Shown: positions 44,056-53,425, numbered from the stretch's first letter. The stretch: 64,000 nucleotides of DNA from Tenacibaculum larymnensis (GCF_028829235.1 NZ_JAIWJY010000004.1:62001-126000); one strand, 5' to 3'. Notes: generated by a model from the letters alone, not told the origin. Numbers and translations are program-made.

Positions 44056-45510
44056 ATGAAACAAGTGAAAACAATTTCAATGATTTTAGCAGCTATGTTT
44101 TTAATGGCTAGTTGTAAAAATGAAAAATCTGAAAGTATAGCTATGAAGAGCGCTTCAGATATAGCAGTTAAAGGAACGATAGAAGCAGAATTAACAGCTC
44201 CTCCTCATGTTCCAGCACCTGTTGGTAATAGATCCGCAAAAAAGTTACTGGTAAACATGGAAATCCTTGAAAAAGAAGGAACGATGACAGATGGTGTAGA
44301 ATATGTTTATTGGACGTTTGGAGGTTCTGTTCCAGGAAGCTTTATAAGAACTAGAGTAGGAGATGAAGTAGAGTTTACACTATCAAATCATCCAGATAAT
44401 AGGTTACCTCATAATATCGATTTACATGCAGTTACTGGACCAGGTGGGGGAGCAACGTCATCATTTGTAGCTCCAGGTCATGAAAAAACATTTTCATTTA
44501 AAACATTAAACCCTGGATTATATGTATATCACTGTGCTACTGCGCCTGTGGGAATGCATATTGCTAACGGAATGTATGGACTAATTTTAGTAGAGCCAGA
44601 AGGAGGTTTACCAAAGGTTGATAAGGAATATTACATTATGCAAGGAGATTTCTATACAAAAGGAGAAAATGGAGAGCCAGGTTTACAAGCTTTTGATATG
44701 AGAAAAGCAGTAGACGAAGATGCGGATTATGTAGTGTTTAATGGAAGTGTAGGAGCCTTAACGGGAGATAATGCAATTACTGCTAATGTTGGAGAAACAG
44801 TACGCTTATTTGTAGGTAATGGAGGGCCTAACTTAACATCATCTTTTCATGTTATTGGTGAAATTTTTGACAATGTGCATATAGAAGGAGGAGATGTAAT
44901 TAATAAAAATGTTCAAACAACTTCAATACCAGCAGGTGGGGCAGCAATTGTTGATTTTAAAGTAGACGTTCCTGGTACTTTTATTTTAGTAGATCACGCT
45001 ATTTTTAGAGCTTTTAACAAAGGTGCTTTAGGAATGTTAAAGGTAAAAGGAGAAGAGAGTAAAAAGATTTATTCAGGAGTAAAACAAGAAGGTATTTATA
45101 ACCCAGAAGGAGGTACAATTCAAGAAATGCCAAATGGTAAAGAAGAAAAGGCTGTTGCTTCTAAGCAAGAAAAATCATTAGCACAAAAAATAGCTGATGG
45201 TAAACAAATTTATACGAAAACATGTTTTGCTTGTCACCAAGCGAATGGAGAAGGAATTCCAAATGCATTTCCTCCTTTAGCAAAATCAGATTACTTAAAT
45301 GATGATGTTAAGAGGGCTATCGATATTGTTTTACATGGTAAAACAGGAGAAATAACTGTAAATGGTCAAAAATATAATAGTGTAATGACTAAACAAGCGT
45401 TGAATGATCAAGAAGTGGCAGATGTACTGACTTATGTTTACAACTCATGGGGCAATAATAAAACCAATGTTAGTGTAAATACTGTAATGGAAGTAAAAAG
45501 TGCCCACTAA
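44056..45510 (+). CDS. nirK: Copper-containing nitrite reductase with C-terminal cytochrome c domain, lipoprotein
   Basis: 484 residues. Residues 1-20 form a lipoprotein signal (lipobox MASC, Cys20). Two cupredoxin domains follow. The type 1 copper ligands His119, Cys160, His168 and Met173, the type 2 ligands His124 and His159, and the catalytic Asp122 all stand 23-24 residues after their Alcaligenes NirK counterparts. The third type 2 His is expected in VDHAIFRAF and the catalytic His in [10 protein letters not shown]. Residues about 375-470 are a class I cytochrome c with heme motif CFACH (390-394). NirK reduces nitrite to NO; the fused cytochrome should deliver electrons directly. First gene of an operon with nirV-like and SCO genes. 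Confidence 0.95.
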   Translation: MKQVKTISMILAAMFLMASCKNEKSESIAMKSASDIAVKGTIEAELTAPPHVPAPVGNRSAKKLLVNMEILEKEGTMTDGVEYVYWTFGGSVPGSFIRTRVGDEVEFTLSNHPDNRLPHNIDLHAVTGPGGGATSSFVAPGHEKTFSFKTLNPGLYVYHCATAPVGMHIANGMYGLILVEPEGGLPKVDKEYYIMQGDFYTKGENGEPGLQAFDMRKAVDEDADYVVFNGSVGALTGDNAITANVGETVRLFVGNGGPNLTSSFHVIGEIFDNVHIEGGDVINKNVQTTSIPAGGAAIVDFKVDVPGTFILVDHAIFRAFNKGALGMLKVKGEESKKIYSGVKQEGIYNPEGGTIQEMPNGKEEKAVASKQEKSLAQKIADGKQIYTKTCFACHQANGEGIPNAFPPLAKSDYLNDDVKRAIDIVLHGKTGEITVNGQKYNSVMTKQALNDQEVADVLTYVYNSWGNNKTNVSVNTVMEVKSAH

Positions 45511-45540
45511 AAACGTAGTAAAACTTTAAAATTAAAAGAA

Positions 45541-46317
45541 ATGAAAACTATTTTAAGATTGACAATTTGTATATTTTTCTTAGGCATTTCCCATATGAAT
45601 TGTCAATCTAAAATGGTTCCTATTAAAGGAGGAAGTTATATTCCTTTGTACGGTAGAGATTCAGCAACAGTTACGATTCAAGATTTTTTAATGGATGTAT
45701 ACCCTGTAACCAATGAAGATTTTTTACAGTTTGTAAAAGAAAATCCGAAGTGGAGAAAATCTAAAGTAATTAAGCTGTTTGCTGATAAAAGTTATCTTAT
45801 TAATTGGAAAAGTGATACGGAAATAGGAGAGAAGCTTAGTTTAAAATCGCCAGTTACGAATGTTTCATGGTTTGCAGCTAAGTGTTATTGTGAAAAGCAA
45901 GGAAAACGATTACCTACTGTAGATGAATGGGAGTATGTAGGAATGGCTAATCAGAAATTACCAGATGCAAGAACTTTAAAAATGTATAATGAATATATTT
46001 TAGGATGGTATGAAAAACCTAGAACTTTTGATAATGTTATAGGCTCTACGTTTAAAAACTATTGGGGAGTGTATGATATGCATGGATTGGTTTGGGAATG
46101 GACTTCCGATTTTAACTCGGTATTGGTATCGGGAGAGTCTCGTAAAGACGTTGATAACGATAGTAATTTGTTTTGCGGTAGTGCAGCAATAGGGTCGACA
46201 GATTTAATGAATTATGCAGCTTTTATGCGTTATGCTACCCGTGGAAGCTTAAAAGCTAAATACACAATGCGAAACTTAGGTTTTAGATGTGTAAAAGATA
46301 AAAATACAGCACAATGA
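45541..46317 (+). CDS. NirV-like formylglycine-generating-enzyme family protein
   Basis: 258 residues, FGE/sulfatase-modifying-factor fold: MVPIKGGSYIPLYGR, FLMDVYPVTNEDFLQFVKEN, SPVTNVSWFAAKCYCEKQGK, RLPTVDEWEYVGMA, VYDMHGLVWEWTSDFNSV and the final YTMRNLGFRCVKD. The N-terminus is a lipoprotein signal (candidate Cys21 in SHMNCQS). FGE-like proteins called NirV are encoded next to nirK in several denitrifiers; their role is not established and may be maturation. The gene is 30 bp after nirK and overlaps the next gene by 4 bp. I do not see the Cys pair that defines catalytically active FGE, so oxidation of Cys to formylglycine is unlikely. Confidence 0.88.
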   Translation: MKTILRLTICIFFLGISHMNCQSKMVPIKGGSYIPLYGRDSATVTIQDFLMDVYPVTNEDFLQFVKENPKWRKSKVIKLFADKSYLINWKSDTEIGEKLSLKSPVTNVSWFAAKCYCEKQGKRLPTVDEWEYVGMANQKLPDARTLKMYNEYILGWYEKPRTFDNVIGSTFKNYWGVYDMHGLVWEWTSDFNSVLVSGESRKDVDNDSNLFCGSAAIGSTDLMNYAAFMRYATRGSLKAKYTMRNLGFRCVKDKNTAQ

Positions 46318-47033
46318 AAGTAGTAAAATATATAATGATACTTCTTTTCTCAATTACTTTATTGAGTTCATGTAAAAAAGAAAAGAATAATACGAGTTCA
46401 GTAATTGTATATGAATGCCCAATGTTATGTGAGGGAGATAAAACGTATACTGAAGAAGGAGTTTGTCCAGTTTGTAAAATGGATTTAACACAAAAAGATC
46501 AAAAAGAGGTTAAAGAAATAGCTTTAGCTACTAATATTTCTGAAAGTTCTATATTCAATTTAACATCAGAATGGAAAACTGAAGAAAATAAAAGTATTCA
46601 TTTAGAAGATTTAAGAGGTAAAACGTTGGTAATGGTAATGATTTATACTACCTGTAAAGCTGCTTGCCCAAGATTGGTTGCTGATATGCGTAATATTGAG
46701 GCTAAAATACCAAAGAAGTACAATAGTGATTTACAATATGTTTTAATCAGTATTGATCCTAAAAATGATACTCCAGAAAAACTTAAAGCTTTTGCTAAAG
46801 AAAATTATATGGATGATGAGCATTGGACTTTCCTACAAGGTACAGAAGAATCAGTTAGAGAGTTTGCAAATGTGTTGGCAGTAAAATACAAACAAATTTC
46901 TCCGTTAGATTTTTCACACTCAAATATAATAAGTGTATTTAATCCTGAAGGGGAATTAGTGCATCAACAAGAAGGTTTAGGTGTAGACAATAAAGAAACT
47001 GTAGCAAGTATTTTGGAAACAGTAAAAAAATAA
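46314..47033 (+). CDS. SCO1/SenC-like copper chaperone with N-terminal heavy-metal-binding domain
   Basis: 239 residues. The lipoprotein signal ends at Cys20 (LLSSC). Residues about 32-58 are a heavy-metal-binding YHS-like segment (VYECPMLCEGDKTYTEEGVC, then PVCKMDL). From about 75 on there is a thioredoxin-like SCO domain with the copper ligands Cys114 and Cys118 (YTTCKAACPR) and His202 (LDFSHSN). SCO proteins deliver copper or reduce Cys at copper sites, classically of cytochrome oxidase. Being in the nirK operon (ATGA overlap with the gene before), this one probably metallates NirK. Attached to the periplasmic face of a membrane by its lipid. Confidence 0.93.
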   Translation: MKVVKYIMILLFSITLLSSCKKEKNNTSSVIVYECPMLCEGDKTYTEEGVCPVCKMDLTQKDQKEVKEIALATNISESSIFNLTSEWKTEENKSIHLEDLRGKTLVMVMIYTTCKAACPRLVADMRNIEAKIPKKYNSDLQYVLISIDPKNDTPEKLKAFAKENYMDDEHWTFLQGTEESVREFANVLAVKYKQISPLDFSHSNIISVFNPEGELVHQQEGLGVDNKETVASILETVKK

Positions 47034-47054
47034 GCTGCCATATGTTTCCTATTA

Positions 47055-47091
47055 AAAACGTCTTTTAGAAATTTCTAAAAGACGTTTTTTT
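47055..47091 (+). terminator. Intrinsic terminator after the nirK operon
   Basis: A 17-bp perfect inverted repeat (47055-47071 and 47072-47088), core ACGTCTTTTAGAAA, with a T-run on its right arm. It also closes the convergent DUF1572 gene that ends at 47090. Confidence 0.88.
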
Positions 47092-47623
47092 ATGAATTGT
47101 TTTTTTCAAATTGAGCCTGTATAAACTCTTTTGATTTTCCTTTTGCTATTGAAGCAGTTTGCCATTTGTCGTTTAAAATCATCTTACCTACATAAGCTAT
47201 TTGACCTATATGATAAGGAAAATGAGCTATTTGTCTGGTAATACTTTCAATTAGTTTAACTTGTTTATTCCTGATAAGAATAGGTTGATTGAAATTTTCT
47301 TCATTTAATGAGTCTAAAGCAGAAAAAAGACAATTCCAACCCTTTTCCCATTGAGCAATTAATTCATTTTTAGATAAATCATGAGTTTCAAATTCAGCAT
47401 CTCTATCTCTCCAATCTTTTTCTCCATCAGAAGTAAAAAAGTCTGTCCAACGAGATAACATGTTTTCAGATACATGTACAATAATAGCAGCAATGCTATT
47501 ACTTTCCTCATTGTATTTCCAGTGTAAGTCCTTTTCTTCTAGTTGTGCAATCGTTTTATCAGCTACCTCTTTATACGATTTAAATTGGGTAGTGATATTC
47601 TCTAAGTATTCTTTTACCATCAT
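47090..47623 (-). CDS. DUF1572 (DinB-like) family protein, paralogue of 10408-10962
   Basis: About 177 residues from the ATG at 47623 (or the next at 47620); a TTG further upstream lies inside the purA terminator and is not credible. It aligns throughout with the protein at 10408-10962: NEESNSIAAIIVHVSENMLS, RWTDFFTSDGEKDWRDRDAE, WEKGWNCLFSALDSL and IAHFPYHIGQIAYVGKMIL, keeping the same His residues except that one AKHIAGN-type His is in VHVSEN. Function unknown. Its start codon is directly next to the purA terminator, so expression needs read-through or a start within a few bases of the ATG. Confidence 0.8.
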   Translation of the reverse strand: MMVKEYLENITTQFKSYKEVADKTIAQLEEKDLHWKYNEESNSIAAIIVHVSENMLSRWTDFFTSDGEKDWRDRDAEFETHDLSKNELIAQWEKGWNCLFSALDSLNEENFNQPILIRNKQVKLIESITRQIAHFPYHIGQIAYVGKMILNDKWQTASIAKGKSKEFIQAQFEKNNS

Positions 47624-47650
47624 AAAAAAGGAGCTCAATTGAGCTCCTTT
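47624..47650 (-). terminator. Intrinsic terminator after purA
   Basis: AAAGGAGCTC (47627-47636), loop AATT, GAGCTCCTTT (47641-47650). The U-run on the minus strand is 47624-47629, ending directly before the ATG of the DUF1572 gene. It lies 5 bp after the purA stop codon. Confidence 0.9.
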
Positions 47651-47655
47651 AAATT

Positions 47656-48927
47656 TTATCTATTAATTGTTTGTTTTCTATCAGGGCCTACAGAAACTAT
47701 TTTTACAGGTACACCAGTTTCTTTTTCAATAAACGCGATGTAGTCTAATAAGTTTTGAGGTAATTCATCAGCAGAAGTCATTTTTGTTAAATCATCTTCC
47801 CAACCTTTAAATTCAGTATAGTTTACACTTACATTTTCTGGCTCAATATTATAAGGTAAGTGAGAAATTTCTTCTCCTTTATAGTTGTAAGAAGTACAAA
47901 CTTTTAAAGTATCGAAACCAGATAATACATCACCTTTCATCATCATTAATTGTGTAACACCATTTACATCAACAGCATACTTTAATGCAACTAAATCTAA
48001 CCATCCGCAACGACGAGCACGTCCTGTTGTAGCTCCAAATTCATGACCAATTTTAGCCATAGTAGCTCCGTCTTCGTCAAATAATTCAGTAGGGAAAGGT
48101 CCAGAACCTACACGAGTAGTGTATGCTTTAAAAATACCGAAAACTTCACCAATTCTATTAGGAGCAACTCCTAAACCAGTACAAGCACCGGCAGCAGTTG
48201 TGTTTGAAGAAGTAACAAATGGATAAGTTCCAAAATCAATATCTAATAACGATCCTTGAGCTCCTTCAGCTAAAATAGTTTTACCTTCTTTAATAGCGGT
48301 GTTTAAGAACTCTTCAGAATCGATAAATTGTAATGTTTTTAATTTCTCAATACCTCTAGAAAACTCAGCTTCTAACTCGTCTAAATCATAATCGATTTGA
48401 ACATCAAAGTATGCTAACATACTTAAATGTTTTTCAGTTAAAGCTCTATATTTTTCTTTCCAGTTGTCTAATTCTAAATCACCAACACGCATTCCGTTTC
48501 TACCAGTTTTGTCCATATAAGTAGGCCCAATTCCTTTCAAAGTAGATCCGATTTTTGCTTTTCCTTTTGAAGTTTCAGAAGCAGCATCTAATAATCGATG
48601 TGTTGGTAAAATTAAATGTGCTTTACGAGAAATTAATAATTTAGAAGTATAATCAATGTTATGTTTATCTAAATTTTCTAATTCTTTTTTAAAGATAACA
48701 GGGTCAATAACCACTCCGTTACCTACTACGTTTAAAGCTGTTTTATGGAAAATTCCTGAAGGAATAGTATGTAATACATGCTTGTTTCCATCAAAAATTA
48801 GTGTGTGACCAGCATTTGGACCTCCTTGAAAACGTGCAATTATATCGTAGTTTTTTGTTAAAACGTCTACAATCTTACCTTTTCCCTCGTCTCCCCATTG
48901 TAGTCCGAGTAATAAATCTACTGCCAT
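47656..48927 (-). CDS. purA: Adenylosuccinate synthase
   Basis: 423 residues, normal length. The GTP-binding loop LLLGLQWGDEGKGKIVD opens the protein, followed by ARFQGGPNAGHT, GSTLKGIGPTYMDKTGRNGM and LAEGAQGSLLDIDFGTYPFV with TSSNTTAAGACTGLGV. The IMP/GTP site near the C-terminus reads TTGRARRCGWLDLVALKYA. The enzyme joins IMP and aspartate to make adenylosuccinate, the committed step to AMP. It is the third gene of a rel, fur-like, purA series on the minus strand, with 23 bp between it and the Fur-family gene. Confidence 0.98.
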   Translation of the reverse strand: MAVDLLLGLQWGDEGKGKIVDVLTKNYDIIARFQGGPNAGHTLIFDGNKHVLHTIPSGIFHKTALNVVGNGVVIDPVIFKKELENLDKHNIDYTSKLLISRKAHLILPTHRLLDAASETSKGKAKIGSTLKGIGPTYMDKTGRNGMRVGDLELDNWKEKYRALTEKHLSMLAYFDVQIDYDLDELEAEFSRGIEKLKTLQFIDSEEFLNTAIKEGKTILAEGAQGSLLDIDFGTYPFVTSSNTTAAGACTGLGVAPNRIGEVFGIFKAYTTRVGSGPFPTELFDEDGATMAKIGHEFGATTGRARRCGWLDLVALKYAVDVNGVTQLMMMKGDVLSGFDTLKVCTSYNYKGEEISHLPYNIEPENVSVNYTEFKGWEDDLTKMTSADELPQNLLDYIAFIEKETGVPVKIVSVGPDRKQTINR

Positions 48928-48950
48928 TTAGTGTGTTGTTAAGTGTGTTT

Positions 48951-49400
48951 TTATTTGTTGTTTCTTTTTGTTCCGTAGAAATAAAGTGAATGATTGTGAA
49001 TATCTATATCAAAAACATCTTCAATTGTTTTTTTGATAATTTGAATTCTTGGGTCGCAAAACTCTTTTACTTCACCACTATCAGTAAGTATAACATGATC
49101 GTGATTTTTATCGAAATAACTTTTTTCGTAACGAGCCATTGATTGTCCTTCAAATTGATGTTTACGAACCAAACCACAGTCTAACAATAAATCCATCGTA
49201 TTGTAAAGCGTAGCTCTACTTACACGATAGTTTTTGTTTTTCATCTTAATGTATAAAGATTCGATATCAAAATGCTCATCAGCATCGTAAATCTCTTGTA
49301 AAATAGCGTAACGTTCAGGTGTTTTACGGTGTTTATTCTCTTCTAAAAAAGAAGTGAATACTTTTTTTACAATTTCTTGATTTTCGGCTGAATTACTCAT
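48951..49400 (-). CDS. Fur-family transcriptional regulator
   Basis: 149 residues. An N-terminal winged helix ([40 protein letters not shown]) is followed by the metal-sensing dimerisation domain ([32 protein letters not shown]). His and Glu of the regulatory site are present, but the CxxC pairs that hold the structural zinc in classical Fur/PerR are absent. The metal or peroxide specificity (Fur, PerR, Zur) cannot be decided. It lies between rel and purA, probably in one transcript, an arrangement common in Flavobacteriaceae. Confidence 0.88.
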   Translation of the reverse strand: MSNSAENQEIVKKVFTSFLEENKHRKTPERYAILQEIYDADEHFDIESLYIKMKNKNYRVSRATLYNTMDLLLDCGLVRKHQFEGQSMARYEKSYFDKNHDHVILTDSGEVKEFCDPRIQIIKKTIEDVFDIDIHNHSLYFYGTKRNNK

Positions 49401-49474
49401 TTATTTTTAAATTTTACGAAAGGACAAATTTACGTTTATTTCTTGATAAAATACAAGGATGTTAAAAACGAAAT

Positions 49475-51691
49475 TTACAAAGTATTAACACGCTCAACTT
49501 TTTGAACGCCTTCCACTTGTTTCATGTTATTAATTAATTTATCTAGTTGAGTCTTGTTTTTTACACTTAACGATAGTTTTCCGTCAAAAACACCATCGTC
49601 TCCAGAAATATTAATACTATGAATAAACACATCCATACTATTAGAAATTATTCTAGTAATGTTGTTTACGATACCTTTATTATCCATACCAGAAAGGTGT
49701 AAAATAGCTGTAAACTCTTGCTTGGTAGAATCAATCCATTTGGCAGGCATAATTCTATAAGCATAGTTAGACTGTAATGAAATAGCATTAGGGCAATCAT
49801 TTTTATGTACCTTAATTCCTTCATTAATAGTTACAAAGCCAAAAACTTTATCACCAGGAATAGGAGAACAGCATTTAGCTAAAGTATAATCTAATGTTTG
49901 CTCTTCTTTACCAAAAACTAAAGCATCGTATTTATTCGTAACTTCTTCTTTTTCTGATATTTCTTTTGATGGAGAACGCCTAAAAGTACTTTTGATGAAG
50001 CCCATAAAGCGATTACTTCTCTGAGCAACAAAGTCTTTAAGTTGTGTATTATCTATAGCACCATTACCAACTCGATAAAACAAGTCGAAACTAGTTTTTA
50101 ATCCAAAATAACTAGCTAACTCATGAATAACTTTTTCATTTGAGTTGATTTTTAAATGACGTAACTTTCGTTGTAAAATAGCTTTTCCTTCTTCTGCTAT
50201 TTTCTTTTCTTCTGCTTTTAAAGCCGATTTAATCTTAGCACGGGCTCTAGCTGTAATAACAAAATCTAACCAACGCACATTAGGTTTGTTGTTAGAGGCG
50301 GTAAGTACCTCTACTTGATCTCCACTTTTTAATTCGTGACTTAACGGCACTAGTTTTCCGTTTACTTTTGCTCCACGACACTTTAATCCAACATCGGTAT
50401 GTACAGAAAAGGCAAAATCTAATGCTGAAGCTCCTTTAGGAAGTGATTTTAAATCTCCTTTTGGAGTAAATACATAGATTTCTTTGGCATAAAGGTTTAG
50501 TTTAAAATCTTCAACAAAATCTACAGCGTCTAAACTCTGGTTTTCTAAACTCTCTTTTAAACGATTTAACCATCCTTCTAAGCCATTTTCTTTAACAGAA
50601 CCTTGTTTGTATTTAAAATGAGCAGCATAACCTTTTTCAGCTATTTCATCCATTCTTTCTGAGCGGATTTGAACTTCTACCCATTTTGCCTGAGGTCCAA
50701 TTACTGTTATGTGTAATGCCTCATATCCTGTTGATTTTGGTTGAGAAATCCAATCTCTTAACCTAGCAGGGTTTGGCTTAAAGAAGTCTGTAACGATAGA
50801 ATAAATTTTCCAAGCATCAAACTTTTCATCTTCAGAAGTAGGCTTATATATAATTCGAATAGCAAACTTATCGTACACTTCATCAAAAGTTACGTTTTGT
50901 TTACGCATTTTTCTACGAATAGAGAAAATAGACTTAAAACGTCCTTTTATTTCATAAGCAAAACCTTCTTTGTTTAATGCTTCTTTTAAAACACTAGTAA
51001 AGCTATCAATATACTTTTGTTGATCTTCTTTGCTTTCTTTTATTTTGTTAGCAATATCTCTATAAACATCAGGTTCGGTGTATTTTAAACCAAGATCTTC
51101 AAGTTCAGTTTTAATATTATAAAGTCCTAAACGATGTGCAAGAGGAGCATATATATACAAGGTTTCAGATGCTATTTTTACCTGCTTATGAGGAGGCATA
51201 GAATCCATAGTTTGCATATTGTGTAACCTATCAGCAATTTTAATAAGTATTACTCTAACGTCATCGTGTAGTGTGAGTAACATCTTTCTAAAATTCTCTG
51301 CTTGGATTGAGTAGTCTTGCTCTTGTTTTAGGTTTGATATTTTAGTCAAACCACTCACAATACGAGCTATATTCTCTCCAAACAAACGCTCCATATCATC
51401 TAAGGTATAGTGCGTATCTTCAACAACATCGTGTAATAAAGCAGCAGCAATAGAGGTTGCACCCAAACCAATTTCGTCTGCAACTATTTTAGCTACAGCT
51501 ATGGGATGATAAATATAAGGTTCTCCTGATTTTCTACGTTGTTCAGAATGTGCTTCTACAGCAATATCGAAAGCTTTACGTATCAGTTTTTTATCATCTT
51601 CTGATAATGTTTGATATGTACCTTTTAATAAATTTTTATACCTATTTGCTATCTCTTTGTTTTCTTCTTCTATCGTTGCATTATAACTCAT
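49475..51691 (-). CDS. rel: Bifunctional (p)ppGpp synthetase/hydrolase (RelA/SpoT homologue)
   Basis: 738 residues in the full Rel order. The HD hydrolase domain has YIYHPIAVAKIV and ALLHDVVEDTHYT (His87, Asp88, with the HDxxED motif intact). The synthetase domain has the KFAIRIIYKP strand and QPKSTGYEALHITV. TGS (about 390-450) is followed by a Cys-containing linker (YTLAKCCSPIPGDKVFGFVT) and a C-terminal ACT domain (FTAILHLSGMDNKGIVNNIT). Both catalytic halves look functional, so it should make and degrade the stringent-response alarmone. First gene of the rel-fur-purA series; cytoplasmic. Confidence 0.96.
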   Translation of the reverse strand: MSYNATIEEENKEIANRYKNLLKGTYQTLSEDDKKLIRKAFDIAVEAHSEQRRKSGEPYIYHPIAVAKIVADEIGLGATSIAAALLHDVVEDTHYTLDDMERLFGENIARIVSGLTKISNLKQEQDYSIQAENFRKMLLTLHDDVRVILIKIADRLHNMQTMDSMPPHKQVKIASETLYIYAPLAHRLGLYNIKTELEDLGLKYTEPDVYRDIANKIKESKEDQQKYIDSFTSVLKEALNKEGFAYEIKGRFKSIFSIRRKMRKQNVTFDEVYDKFAIRIIYKPTSEDEKFDAWKIYSIVTDFFKPNPARLRDWISQPKSTGYEALHITVIGPQAKWVEVQIRSERMDEIAEKGYAAHFKYKQGSVKENGLEGWLNRLKESLENQSLDAVDFVEDFKLNLYAKEIYVFTPKGDLKSLPKGASALDFAFSVHTDVGLKCRGAKVNGKLVPLSHELKSGDQVEVLTASNNKPNVRWLDFVITARARAKIKSALKAEEKKIAEEGKAILQRKLRHLKINSNEKVIHELASYFGLKTSFDLFYRVGNGAIDNTQLKDFVAQRSNRFMGFIKSTFRRSPSKEISEKEEVTNKYDALVFGKEEQTLDYTLAKCCSPIPGDKVFGFVTINEGIKVHKNDCPNAISLQSNYAYRIMPAKWIDSTKQEFTAILHLSGMDNKGIVNNITRIISNSMDVFIHSINISGDDGVFDGKLSLSVKNKTQLDKLINNMKQVEGVQKVERVNTL

Positions 51692-51846
51692 ATAATAAAA
51701 CTCTTTTACTCATTAGGTTTATAATAAAAGTAGTACAAAGAATTATATTGGGCAAGTTTTGTAGGGAAATGTTTGTTGTAAACTTGTTACTTTTACAAGC
51801 AAGTAAAAAATACTAGAAAATAGAAAGAATTTAGAGTATATAAAAG

Positions 51847-53223
51847 ATGAAAAAGTACGTATTAAATTTCCTGTTGTTATTTGTTGTTTTTCAAGTATAT
51901 AGCTTTCAGAAAGTTGTTGGTGAAGAAAATAAAGCTACAACTTTAAAAGAAAAAGAGGTTCAGGAAGAAGAAGTAAAAACTCAAAAAACATATCCTGATA
52001 GTTTTATTCCTCCAAAATATATTCAAAAAGAAGTTTATTCGGTTAAAGAAGTTCCAAACCCAAAAAAGAATGGTGCTAATGGGTTTATATCTGACCCCAA
52101 TAACTATATAAATGAAATTGAAGAGCAACAATTAAATTTAAAGCTTTGGGAAATAGAACAAAATACAACAGCGCAAGTAGCTGTTGTTATTCTTAAAAGT
52201 ATAGGAAAGGAAGTACCTAAAAATTTTGCTGTTAAATTATTTGAAGAATGGGCAATAGGCGATAAAGAAGTCGATAACGGGTTACTTATTTTAACGGTAA
52301 TAGATCAACGAAGAACAGAATTTGAGGTAGGGTATGGGTTAGAACCTATTTTAACTGATATTGTTTGCCATAGAATAGGAACAGACGAGATTGTACCGTA
52401 TTTTAAAGAAGGAGAATTTGGTAAAGGATTGCTATCTGCTGTTTCTAGAGTAGAAGAAATAATTAATAAACCTGATGTTATTGATGAAATTTATGCTCAG
52501 AACATTAATTATTATAATGAAGAGGAAACTAATTTTTTTAAGAATCCGCTTTTTTTATACCTACTTTTTTATTCAATAGTTGGCTTATTTATAGGAGGTT
52601 GGTTTAGTATAAAAGCTAAATCAATAGATAAATCTAAGGAAGATCTTTATGATAAATATCAAGATATGAGTAAGCTAGGGTTAGGTTGTTTACTCTTTTT
52701 ATTTCCATTACCACTTTATTTTATTAATAGATATGTAAAAGCTAAGCTTAAACGATATAGATTTTCTCCTCGTTTTAGTAAAAAGAACGGAAAGCAACTT
52801 TATTTAAAAGATGAATGGAGTGAAAACAGTTTTTTAGAGAAAGCACAAATTCTTGAAGAAAAAATTAAGTCAAAAGAATATGATGTCTGGGTTACAGAAG
52901 ATGAAAGTGATATTTTGATTTTAGAATATGAAGGTTCTAGTAGAAAGTATTCTAATTGTAAAAAATGTGGTTATAAAACCTATGGAAGAATTAGTACGAA
53001 AATTATACGTAAAGCAACTTACGACTCTAGTGGTGAAAAAAAAGAAGACTACTTATGTAAAAACTGTAACTATCAAGAAAGTAAAACAATAATAATTCCA
53101 AGATTAGAAAGAAGTAGTAGTTCTTCTAGTTCTGGAGGATCTTCATGGTCATCCTCATCGTCATCATCTTCAAGTTTTGGTGGTGGTAGCTCAGGTGGAG
53201 GTGGAGCAGGAGTAAGCTGGTAA
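51847..53223 (+). CDS. TPM-domain (YgcG-like) membrane protein with zinc ribbon and Ser/Gly-rich tail
   Basis: 458 residues: signal peptide (1-19), a TPM (TLP18.3/Psb32/MOLO-1) domain at about 77-215 (QVAVVILKSIGKEVPKNFAV, VDNGLLILTVIDQRRTEFEV, GYGLEPILTD), two membrane helices (about 237-255 and 277-296), a zinc-ribbon-like pair CKKCGYKTYGR / CKNCNYQ (about 375-412), and a low-complexity tail of Ser, Gly and Trp ending GGGGAGVSW. The glycine-rich end is usual in YgcG-type proteins. Possibly a phosphatase or protease-linked chaperone of the envelope; the role is not known. Divergent from rel. Confidence 0.85.
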   Translation: MKKYVLNFLLLFVVFQVYSFQKVVGEENKATTLKEKEVQEEEVKTQKTYPDSFIPPKYIQKEVYSVKEVPNPKKNGANGFISDPNNYINEIEEQQLNLKLWEIEQNTTAQVAVVILKSIGKEVPKNFAVKLFEEWAIGDKEVDNGLLILTVIDQRRTEFEVGYGLEPILTDIVCHRIGTDEIVPYFKEGEFGKGLLSAVSRVEEIINKPDVIDEIYAQNINYYNEEETNFFKNPLFLYLLFYSIVGLFIGGWFSIKAKSIDKSKEDLYDKYQDMSKLGLGCLLFLFPLPLYFINRYVKAKLKRYRFSPRFSKKNGKQLYLKDEWSENSFLEKAQILEEKIKSKEYDVWVTEDESDILILEYEGSSRKYSNCKKCGYKTYGRISTKIIRKATYDSSGEKKEDYLCKNCNYQESKTIIIPRLERSSSSSSSGGSSWSSSSSSSSSFGGGSSGGGGAGVSW

Positions 53224-53245
53224 ATAAAAAATAAACATCTAGGCT

Positions 53246-53284
53246 TTTTCCTGTAAATATATTTGTTAATATGGTATAACTTTG
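53246..53284 (+). promoter_or_regulatory. Promoter of the small RNA candidate at 53.29 kb
   Basis: TAACTTTG (53277-53284) matches TAnnTTTG. There is no TTG at -33; instead TTTTCCT lies at 53246-53252, exactly 35 bp before the TTTG, the same arrangement as at 61503-61541 and 62988-63026. Confidence 0.5.
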
Positions 53285-53287
53285 CAT

Positions 53288-53389
53288 CATAATTCAGAGG
53301 AGACACAAAAAGAGCTAGTCCCCCCTGAAATATCATTTAATTATGGTATTTGAACCTCCGGTCTTTTAACAAGTTCGGAGGTTTTTTTA
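53288..53389 (+). ncRNA. Candidate small RNA (three-hairpin, about 100 nt)
   Basis: Predicted to start near 53288 from the TAACTTTG box. Hairpin 1: TTCAGAGGAGAC (53293-53304) against GTCCCCCCTGAA (53318-53329), ten pairs and two A-C mismatches, 13-nt A-rich loop. Hairpin 2: AATATCAT (53329-53336) against ATGGTATT (53343-53350), eight pairs with one G-U. Hairpin 3 is the terminator AACCTCCG/CGGAGGTT (53353-53360 and 53376-53383) with seven T. There is no open frame. The next gene (53461) has its own promoter, so this looks like an independent RNA. I do not recognise the family. Confidence 0.55.
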
Positions 53390-53425
53390 TTCCTCAGGCA
53401 ACCTTTTTTCAAATCTTGTAGTCTT

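Noticed and set aside
53095..53220. Repeat-like AGT/TCA-rich stretch, possible microsatellite
   Set aside because: It encodes the Ser/Gly-rich tail normal for YgcG-type TPM proteins, so it is coding low complexity rather than a separate repeat element.
53073..53336. Acidic/proline-rich open frame on the minus strand
   Set aside because: It is the antisense of the Ser/Gly tail of the TPM gene and runs through the small-RNA promoter region; a shadow frame.
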